Assembly: GCA_019244165.1 (NCBI GenBank)
Contig: JAFATA010000055.1
Location: 1 to 49,759, forward strand
From: Pseudonocardiales bacterium
Lineage (GTDB): Bacteria; Actinomycetota; Actinomycetes; Mycobacteriales; Pseudonocardiaceae
Direction: 5' to 3'
Length of the DNA: 49,759 bases
A program made the position numbers and the translations under genes. The notes under the pieces were generated by a model. The model was given only the letters and a program-made list of their open reading frames with translations, was not told the origin of the DNA and made no database searches. Below are positions 32,182 through 38,821 of the stretch, piece after piece (within the stretch, counting starts at the first letter, position 1; the number at the start of each line of letters is the position of its first letter).

Positions 32182-33486
32182 TTACGACCTCGTGGCGGGG
32201 CTCGATGGGATGCGCTTCCCGGCCACCGTGAGGGCTGGTGCTGGCGCAAACGTCACATCGGGTGCGGGTAGAAACGGGAACCGTTTCCGCACCAAGCCAC
32301 GAATCGCGGCTCGGGCGTTACGGTCACCGTCCATAGTGGCGGATTCCAGGGCGCCAGTCACGGTGACCCGCCATCCTTGCCTCAGCGGGGTTACTGACGC
32401 GAGGATCCCGTGGTCTCGCAGTTGCGCTTCGACCAGATCTGTTTGTACCCCGGTGCCGGCCACCGCGAAGGTGGCGTCCCGACGGCCCTGTAGCAGGAAC
32501 CGCCCCCTGCTGTCCACGACTGCCCGGTCTCCGGTGGAGATTCTGCCGCTTGCGACGGCTCGCGGCCCGCTGCCGTCCAGCACGGCCAGCGCGGCATAGG
32601 GGCTCGACACGATCAATTCACCTGCGATGATCGATACAGAAACGCCGGACAGCAGGGTGGGCAGCTCTCCTGTCCGGTAGTCTTCAGCTACCTTGTCCAC
32701 CGCCACCCGTGGTCCCGCCTCGGCAAGCCCGTAAGCAATCCAGACGTCGGTCGTGGGCCACCGGCTCCGCAACGCCCGTACGAACCCAGAACTGATCAGA
32801 TCACCGGACAACACGAGCTGCTGCGGTGCTGGCATGGAGGTACGTAACAACCGCTCGGCCACAGCCCCCGTGCAGCGAAGACTGGCGTCGGTCAGGTCCA
32901 TCCGCCCCGCGGACCGCGTGAACAATTCGGGCGCGGCGTGGGAAGGATGCCAAAACCAGCTGCCGGAAAACAGACTGCCCAGTGCATCAGCGACAAACCC
33001 TGCCGAATATGCGATACTCCGTAAGGAGACCACAATTCGCGGTGACGACGAGGGGTTGGCGCCGTGCCGCGCGGCAACTTCTCGGGCACAATTCAGGCAC
33101 CGCGCTACGTCGAGAATGACGACCTTACCAGTACCGGACGTGCCGGACGAGCACACGCCGATCAGCGTCGACTGTGGGTACCGATCGCCGATAATGGACC
33201 AGAGCGCTCGGCACGCGGTGGCCGGCTCGGCCAGCAAGGTGCGCAGCCAGGTGGGTATAGCTACCCGAGAAGGCCACAACAACGGTAGCTGACCTGCGGA
33301 ACTTAGCGCCAGCGCATCGGCGAGCACAGCTGCTGCCCCGTCCCGGTCCAGGACCAGGACGATCTCATACTGCTCGTCGGAGTCCTTCAGCGCATGGGTC
33401 AGGTCCTCTCCACTGAGCCAGCCAGTCTCCACCCGTATCCACGGTGTCTTGCGCGCCGCAACCGCGTCCAACAGCGCATTTACCAC
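32182..33486 (-). CDS. Class I adenylate-forming (AMP-binding) enzyme
   Basis: 434 residues, shorter than typical acyl-CoA ligases. Seen: VCSSGTSGTGKVVIL (P-loop-like motif A3), IAYGLAEAGPRVA (A5), and STGDRAVVDSRGRFLLQGRR (A7-A8 region, TGD aspartate). The N-terminal domain is abbreviated and the C-terminal lid is short (about 100 residues). It would activate a carboxylate as acyl-adenylate. GTG start with GAGGAGG six bases upstream. Sits between the FolE2-like and ligase-hydrolase genes. Having two different adenylate-forming enzymes in one operon suggests two acids, or activation and transfer steps divided between proteins. Confidence 0.82.
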   Translation of the reverse strand: MVNALLDAVAARKTPWIRVETGWLSGEDLTHALKDSDEQYEIVLVLDRDGAAAVLADALALSSAGQLPLLWPSRVAIPTWLRTLLAEPATACRALWSIIGDRYPQSTLIGVCSSGTSGTGKVVILDVARCLNCAREVAARHGANPSSSPRIVVSLRSIAYSAGFVADALGSLFSGSWFWHPSHAAPELFTRSAGRMDLTDASLRCTGAVAERLLRTSMPAPQQLVLSGDLISSGFVRALRSRWPTTDVWIAYGLAEAGPRVAVDKVAEDYRTGELPTLLSGVSVSIIAGELIVSSPYAALAVLDGSGPRAVASGRISTGDRAVVDSRGRFLLQGRRDATFAVAGTGVQTDLVEAQLRDHGILASVTPLRQGWRVTVTGALESATMDGDRNARAAIRGLVRKRFPFLPAPDVTFAPAPALTVAGKRIPSSPATRS

Positions 33487-33523
33487 TACAGCCTCCTCGT
33501 CGGCAGGATCGATGAAACTCGGG

Positions 33524-34339
33524 TCACCCGGTCACCGTGCAACGCAGCGGGTACTCGAAAATGCTTTCGAAGTTCACGATCTGTGTCCGGACCTCGATGG
33601 CATCCGGGTGATCCGCGCGGAGTTTGACGGTGATGTCGCGTAACGCGTCCTCAGCGAACAAGGCGCGTCGATGGACTGCGGCTACCACGTCGGCTTCACA
33701 GCGGCGCTTGTGCAATTCCCGGACCGGACCGCTCGCCGCCTCTTCGCCCATTGCGAGGAGGCCATCGACAGTCTGACCAGAGGCCACCTCGGTGCTGCCT
33801 GACAACAGGATCTCCAGCTCACACAACTGGTTGTGTGAGGGATAGCAGAATGCATTGGCTAAGTCGTCGCGATCGTGTGCGATCACAGCCTGCGCCTGTG
33901 GGCAAGCAAGACAGACCTTGAACGCCCCGCCCCATCGGATCCTCGGTTCCTGCTTCGCAGCCGCGTACATCTCGCAGATTTCTTCGATCGGTTTTAGGCC
34001 CCCCTCGACTGGCACCGTCATCGATGCTCGGCAACTGATGCGCCATGAGGCTGCTGTGGGCGTTAACCGGCGCAGACCATCAAAGACCATCTTGACATAG
34101 TGGCGCAAGTCGTGAGGTGCGGCTGGCGTTTTCGTGCACTCGATCAGCCGAGACATGTGCGCTCCGCGTTGCTCGGCTCGCAAACCGATAGTGATCTCCA
34201 TGACAGCCATTGCGGGCCGGTCAGCTTGAGTGAGTGAAATAAAACGTTTGACACCAACGTGGCCTACCGACTCCACCGGGAATGGAACTTTCGGCGTCTC
34301 CGAATGCAGGTCGGGCAGGTCCACAAGAACACTCACCAT
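33524..34339 (-). CDS. FolE2/MptA-like GTP cyclohydrolase (type IB family)
   Basis: 271 residues. Family features: VDLPDLHSETPKVPFPVESVGHVGVKRF near the start, the diagnostic LRAEQRGAHMSRLIE (about 55-70), ACPQAQ in place of the usual CPCS (first Cys is the expected metal ligand), SHNQ (usual AHNQ) near 170, and an ALFAEDALRDITVKL helix near 230. GTP cyclohydrolase IB normally opens GTP to dihydroneopterin triphosphate. The CPC to CPQ change and the secondary-metabolic context suggest an altered substrate or reaction. ATG start with GAGGATGG upstream; the gene follows the StrG-like gene by 41 bases. Confidence 0.75.
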   Translation of the reverse strand: MVSVLVDLPDLHSETPKVPFPVESVGHVGVKRFISLTQADRPAMAVMEITIGLRAEQRGAHMSRLIECTKTPAAPHDLRHYVKMVFDGLRRLTPTAASWRISCRASMTVPVEGGLKPIEEICEMYAAAKQEPRIRWGGAFKVCLACPQAQAVIAHDRDDLANAFCYPSHNQLCELEILLSGSTEVASGQTVDGLLAMGEEAASGPVRELHKRRCEADVVAAVHRRALFAEDALRDITVKLRADHPDAIEVRTQIVNFESIFEYPLRCTVTG

Positions 34340-34380
34340 TTTTCCATCCTCTCAACTCGTCGTAAGACCGCGAAGAAGCA

Positions 34381-35067
34381 TCAACTGACGTGTCCGCTGG
34401 TCAATTTCATGTAATATTGCCCGACCTCCAGCGGCACTTTACTCGTCACAGTCGACTTCGCTGTGGCCTGGTAACGGCTCATTGGCACGACCCGGAAATC
34501 AAAGCTGACACGGGTTACCCCGGTGTCGTTCGACTGGTTCCCATGACGTAAGTTGATAGCATCGAACTGTAGAATCTGACCTGGATGGAGCTCTATTGGA
34601 TGGAAGTCACCTCGATCATATTCGCTTTCGATCCATATCGTGTTCGTCGCGAAAGCCGGACTCAATGGCAACCAGAAGTTGACTGTACTGCGCTGATGAT
34701 TATACTCTGAGTCCCGGTGATATCGGGAGACCGCGGTGCTCGCCGGGAAGCTCACTCGAAACGTCGGTACCCGCTGCACATAAATGGACTCCGAAAACAG
34801 GGGGGCTATCTCCTCGCGGAGAAACTCAAGATACTCCGGCGATATTTCTTCAAACGCATCATAGAACTGTCGATGCGCTTGGGAGTCTTGGTCTGAGACG
34901 CGCTCATCCGGGGGTTTGATCCGCTCGTGCAAGAAGGGAAGGTCCGGAACATCGAGAATCTTGCCGATCAGCCTCGGAAAGTCATACAACTCCAGCGGGT
35001 AATGACGAATGATCATCCGGTCATGTCCATTGTCTGGAAGCCTCGAGATAATTTCAGTAGTACTCAT
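34381..35067 (-). CDS. StrG-like 2-oxoglutarate/Fe(II)-type oxygenase
   Basis: 228 residues from ATG 35067, 14 bases inside the preceding gene. The core matches the streptomycin-cluster protein StrG and phytanoyl-CoA dioxygenase-like enzymes: RYHRDSEYNHQRSTVNFW with the H-x-D metal pair (about residues 119-121), ATNTIWIESEYDRGDF, and LQFDAINLRHGN with the distal His (about 183-193), then TRVSFDFRVVP with the 2OG-binding Arg. Base composition is low GC compared with the flanks. Expected role is hydroxylation or other oxidation of a sugar or amino acid in the pathway; StrG itself is not assigned a proven reaction that I know of. Confidence 0.8.
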   Translation of the reverse strand: MSTTEIISRLPDNGHDRMIIRHYPLELYDFPRLIGKILDVPDLPFLHERIKPPDERVSDQDSQAHRQFYDAFEEISPEYLEFLREEIAPLFSESIYVQRVPTFRVSFPASTAVSRYHRDSEYNHQRSTVNFWLPLSPAFATNTIWIESEYDRGDFHPIELHPGQILQFDAINLRHGNQSNDTGVTRVSFDFRVVPMSRYQATAKSTVTSKVPLEVGQYYMKLTSGHVS

Positions 35068-35494
35068 CGAAAAATAGTACGGTGTCGACTTGTAGTGCAC
35101 CAGAGAGTGCATCCAGAGCGATCTTCGTCGATGTGTAAAGGTCACAGTCGACGCCACGCAACGTTACGTCGCGTCCCAGCCGCGAAGCCATCCGGCAGAT
35201 GCGTTTCGTAGTGGCACCACTGCCCACTCCCAGCTCGACCCAGGTTGTGAGCGTGGGCTTGACACGGTTAATAGTCGCCTCAAGCAACTCGTCGTAGTTG
35301 TCGTATGCAGGAGTTGTGACAAACTCTTCGGACTCGAACCTCTCGGCCTGAATCGCATTGAGCACGTCCCGACGAAAGTCCCGGCTTTTGTCATGCAAGT
35401 CGGGATATTGTCGAACAAGTCGTACAGCGCCCTCGTAGAAAGTTGATCCGGTTAGAATCTGACTCAACTCCCCACCGAAAGGACCAAGATCCAA
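35054..35494 (-). pseudogene. Internally deleted TylF/MycF-like O-methyltransferase
   Basis: 146 residues from a TTG at 35494 that has AAGGAAG six bases upstream. It contains a SAM motif (WVELGVGSGATTKRICRMA) and then, only about 10 residues later, the family's C-terminal GVDCDLYTSTKIALDALSG and VLFFDEYY. In TylF/MycF-type enzymes about 80 residues separate these blocks, and more residues follow the DEYY. So an in-frame internal deletion and a 3' truncation are likely and the product is probably inactive. It is the first gene of the leftward operon and its end overlaps the StrG-like start, so its translation may still matter for coupling. Confidence 0.65.
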
Positions 35495-36347
35495 TTTTCT
35501 TCCTTACCCATAGGCCCCCACGTCATTCAACGCCATTCCGTTAGGGGGCGTAAAGAGCCAAATGGGTGATAATTTGTGGCTGCACATGCATCGTTTTTTG
35601 CATTAACACCGATCATCGAGTGCCCCCCAGCTGGAGATGATCCGTTATAGGTGATCTTGATTTCAACTGGTCGTCGCTTACCAGCGTAACCCCGGTCCGG
35701 GTAGCTGACAGGCGGCCCCAGTAACAGGTTGGCGGATCGGTCCGGCGACGTACCGGGTCGATGCCCAGCGAGCGCATGGGCAGCATTACACGCTGATGCA
35801 CGTGCAGCGCCCAAACTGATGTGACTCGTAAGCACGATTATCGCCGCCCCGTCAGCTCCTGGAAACGTTTTCAACAGCCCACGTGGTACCTGGCCTAGTA
35901 CTATCGACACTATGTGGCGCAGTAGTACTATCGACACTATGTGGCGCAGTAGCCGACCGCGCCAGTGCCCAAACATCACGCCCCGTTGATGGTGCTCAGC
36001 TTCCGGCCATCGCCGGTGAACCGCCAGAGCACGGCGTTTGCAGCGCCGATGTTCGCTGGGGCCGCCACCGAGTCCATCTTGCCTAAACCACGCATCGTGA
36101 GGAGGCGACCAAGCGGTTCTTGACTGGCCTGCCCTTGGTGCCGCGGACAGCTGGATCTGGCCGCTCACGGCGCCGACAAACACGCCACACGCCGCCAGCG
36201 ACGACGCGCGGCGGCACAGTCGAGGGGTTTGGCAAGTGGGGCCTGGCGAGACATAAGCTGTGGGCCCCCGGTGCCCTGGTTATTCTGGTGGGGAGTCCGG
36301 GGTCCCGGCTCGTCAGTGATGGTTGCTGCACTGATGACGCGTGCGGG
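35495..36347. other. Stretch without a supported gene, right edge of the cluster
   Basis: Open frames exist on both strands (the longest on the minus strand spans most of it) but none has a recognisable domain, a good start or consistent codon use. It holds a 27-base tandem duplication at 35896-35949. The promoter of the leftward operon should lie near 35500-35600; I saw no convincing boxes. Confidence 0.4.
35896..35949. repeat. 27-base perfect tandem duplication
   Basis: Unit 35896-35922 (tagtactatcgacactatg then tggcgcag) is followed directly by an identical copy at 35923-35949. The next three bases start a third copy. It lies in non-coding DNA between the biosynthetic operon and the phosphotransferase relic. 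Confidence 0.9.
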
Positions 36348-36865
36348 CTATTCGGCCCAGGCTTCGGTAGCGGCTAGCTGTCGCCAGCGGGTCTGCACGC
36401 GGTCCTCATCGGCGATCTCCCACCGCTCGGTCATCTCAGCCAGCCACCGCGCCTGAGAGATCATCTGCTGGTGACGTACTGACCACGCGGGTCGGCGGCC
36501 GTATGCGCTGAAGAACCCGTCGAGCGTGTTGACATGCTCGGCGTGGTAGGAGCGTACGATCCATTCGCACCAGGCCAAGTCCTCCACCGGGTCGCCCGGG
36601 TGTGCCCATTCCCAGTCCAGCACGGCAATGACCGTGAGTGTCCGGGTCGAGCAGGAGGTTGTTCGGCCCATAGTCACCGTGTACAAGTACCGCGCCAGCG
36701 GATGCGGGTTCGTGGTCGGACACGGTGGTCACGTCGATCGCGTGGATGCGGCGCAACGTATGTCCGCAGGCCTGTAGTACCTGCGCTGCGCGCCCACCGC
36801 GCAGCAGGTCCTGCCCATGCTCGCCGTCAATAAACTGTAGGCGCAGAACATCCTGCTCGTTCGAA
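36348..36865 (-). pseudogene. Aminoglycoside phosphotransferase-family relic
   Basis: The protein similarity runs across three frames. VLRLQFIDGEHGQDLL and RRIHAIDV are followed by VLVHGDYGPNNLLLDPDTH, the catalytic HGDxxxxN loop. One extra base near 36630 shifts the frame, after which VIAVLDWEWAHPGDPVEDLAW (metal-binding D-W-E) continues to a C-terminus at 36348. The N-terminal lobe is missing because the 5' end is joined to an XRE fragment near 36860. So it is both truncated and frameshifted. Family: APH/choline kinase-like. Confidence 0.8.
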
Positions 36866-36958
36866 CAGCCCCGCGACCACTTTCAGCGACTTGTCCCGGG
36901 CCTTGCGGATCTGCCGCAGCCGCCGGCCGATCGTGCGCGCTTCGTTACCAGCATCCAC
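36866..36958 (-). pseudogene. XRE regulator N-terminal fragment joined to the phosphotransferase relic
   Basis: From a GTG at 36958 with GAGGGGAG upstream the frame encodes ARTIGRRLRQIRKARDKSLKVVAGL, the first two helices of an XRE helix-turn-helix. It breaks off at the point where the recognition helix should begin, and phosphotransferase sequence follows. It is the surviving start of a regulator gene removed by a deletion. Confidence 0.65.
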
Positions 36959-37192
36959 CGAGACCACTCCCCTCGCCGAGGTGATCTGATCTTCCCCGCC
37001 GATGCCCCCGGAAGCCACCCCGGGGCGCTGCACCTCGACGAAGGGGGTAACCGAACAGGCTGCGCAGCGCCCTTGTTTCTCGCTGCCCGCCCCGACGCCC
37101 GGTCCTGAAGGCAGCGTCCATCACCACATCCCTTGACCTGGGAGGTACGGGGTCAGTTCAGTGCGCAACCGGGGTGGCTAGCATGCCGGCCC

Positions 37193-37435
37193 ATGGCACG
37201 GGAATACGACGTCGCGCTGCTCGAGTCGGTCGCTCTGCGCCGCAACCGGATCCGCGAGTCGTTGCTCTGGGGACGGCAGCGCCGGGCGCGGGCCATGGTG
37301 GACAACCTCACGCGCTTGGGCTTGGGTGTGGTGCTCGCCGCGGTGGCCTGCGCCGGGTGTGTCGGATGGTCCTTCGTGCAGCACACCATGATCGCCCAGC
37401 AGCGTCATCAGAGCACGGTCACGGTGCCGCGATGA
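37193..37435 (+). CDS. Small single-span membrane protein of the type VII secretion operon
   Basis: 80 residues from ATG 37193; earlier in-frame starts have no better support. A basic N-terminal half (VALRRNRIRESLLWGRQRRARAMV) precedes one hydrophobic helix at about residues 45-63 (GLGVVLAAVACAGCVGWSF) and a short polar tail. This predicts an N-in single-pass protein. Its stop overlaps the eccD ATG (ATGA), so it belongs to that operon and could be a structural accessory of the membrane complex. The family is not one I can name. Confidence 0.7.
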   Translation: MAREYDVALLESVALRRNRIRESLLWGRQRRARAMVDNLTRLGLGVVLAAVACAGCVGWSFVQHTMIAQQRHQSTVTVPR

Positions 37436-38805
37436 CGTCGGCGGCCCCCCAGACATCGACGCAGACACCGACGCAGGCACCCGTGGCAGCCCGGGCACCG
37501 GCGACGGGCCGCCTGGCCCGCGTCACCCTGCTCGCACCCCGCTGCCGGGCGGATCTGGTGCTCCCCGCCGAGGAGCCGGTCGGAGTGCTGCTGCCCGAGA
37601 TCCTCACCCTGGTCGGGCTCGGCCCCACGGGCAGCCCGCGCGGCTACCAGATGAGCACTCTCACCGGCCGGGTCCTGGAACCCAGCGTGAGCCTGCGCGC
37701 AGCCGGCGTCGCCGACGGTGCCCTGCTGCGGGTCGATCCGCTGAGCGAGGCGCCCCCGGCGGCGGTCCTGACCGACGTATCCGACGAGCTGGCCGACGAC
37801 CTGTCCCGGCGCCGCGGGCGGTGGGGGAAACCGGCCCGGCAATGGACCGCGACGGTGACCGTCACGCTGGCCGTGCTGTTGGCCGCGCTGCTGGCCGCCC
37901 CGCACCTGCCGGCTGCGGCGCTGACCCTGCTGGGGCTGCTGCTACTGCTCGGTGGGGCCACGATCGCGCTGTTCGGGCCCGCGGACCTGGGGGTCACGAC
38001 GCTGCTGGCCGGCACGGCGGTCGCGATGGCGGCCGTCCCCTGTTGGACGGGGAGTTGGCCGGGGCGCTGCGTGCTGTGGACCCTCGGGGGCGCGGTGTGC
38101 GTGCTGGTGCTAGGTGTGGTGAGCGGGCACCACCGGGTCGGCGCGTTCGGCTCGGGCAGCCTGGTGGTGGCGCTGGTGCTCTGGGGCGGGCTGCCTGCGC
38201 TCGGCCTGCCCCCCGACACCACCGCGACGATCATGGCGGTGGTGTCGGTCGCCGCGCTCGGGCTGCTGCCCCGGCTGGCGTTGCTGGCCTCCGGCCTGGC
38301 CAGGCTGGACGACCGGTGCCTCACCGGCCAGCCGGTACCCAGGGTCGCCGCGGCGGCCGCGGTGGACGCCGCGCACCGGGGGCTCGCGGTGGCCTGCGTG
38401 GCCGCGGCGAGCTCCGGGGCGCTGGCCGGCTGGGCGCTCGCCCAGCACGGCACCGGCTGGACGATCACGCTGGCCTGCCTGCTCACGCTCGCGATGCTGC
38501 TGCGCGTGCGGGCCTACCCGCTGACCGTCGAGGTCGTCAGCCTCCTCGCCGCCTCGCTGCTGGTCATCGCCAGCCTGGCGCACCGGTTGCTGCAGCTGCA
38601 CCCGGCCCGCTGGGAGGGCGCCGTCGCCCTCATGCTGGCGGTGGCCCTCACCGGACTGGTGGTGCTCGGTTACCAGCCGCAACCGCACGTGCGGGTCCGG
38701 GCCCGGCAGCTCGCCGACCGGCTGGAAGGCGTGGTCGTCGTGGCCCTCATCCCGGTGGCAGTCGGGGCCTGTGGGGTGTTCTCCACGTTAGGGCATACCT
38801 TCTGA
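37432..38805 (+). CDS. eccD: Type VII secretion integral membrane protein EccD
   Basis: 457 residues. After a Thr/Pro-rich N-terminus, residues about 27-105 form the ubiquitin-like YukD domain (RVTLLAPRCRADLVLPAEEPV, then GRVLEPSVSLRAAGVADGALLRV). From about residue 135 on there are some eleven closely packed hydrophobic helices rich in Leu, Ala and Val, as in the EccD channel subunit of ESX systems. Start ATG overlaps the stop of the small membrane protein gene. EccC follows after 16 bases. Confidence 0.88.
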   Translation: MTSAAPQTSTQTPTQAPVAARAPATGRLARVTLLAPRCRADLVLPAEEPVGVLLPEILTLVGLGPTGSPRGYQMSTLTGRVLEPSVSLRAAGVADGALLRVDPLSEAPPAAVLTDVSDELADDLSRRRGRWGKPARQWTATVTVTLAVLLAALLAAPHLPAAALTLLGLLLLLGGATIALFGPADLGVTTLLAGTAVAMAAVPCWTGSWPGRCVLWTLGGAVCVLVLGVVSGHHRVGAFGSGSLVVALVLWGGLPALGLPPDTTATIMAVVSVAALGLLPRLALLASGLARLDDRCLTGQPVPRVAAAAAVDAAHRGLAVACVAAASSGALAGWALAQHGTGWTITLACLLTLAMLLRVRAYPLTVEVVSLLAASLLVIASLAHRLLQLHPARWEGAVALMLAVALTGLVVLGYQPQPHVRVRARQLADRLEGVVVVALIPVAVGACGVFSTLGHTF

Positions 38806-38821
38806 ATATCCTTCTGGGCCG

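Noticed and set aside
35527..36183. 218-codon minus-strand ORF at the right edge of the cluster
   Set aside because: No domain, no good start, and part of it merely translates the 27-base tandem duplication twice.
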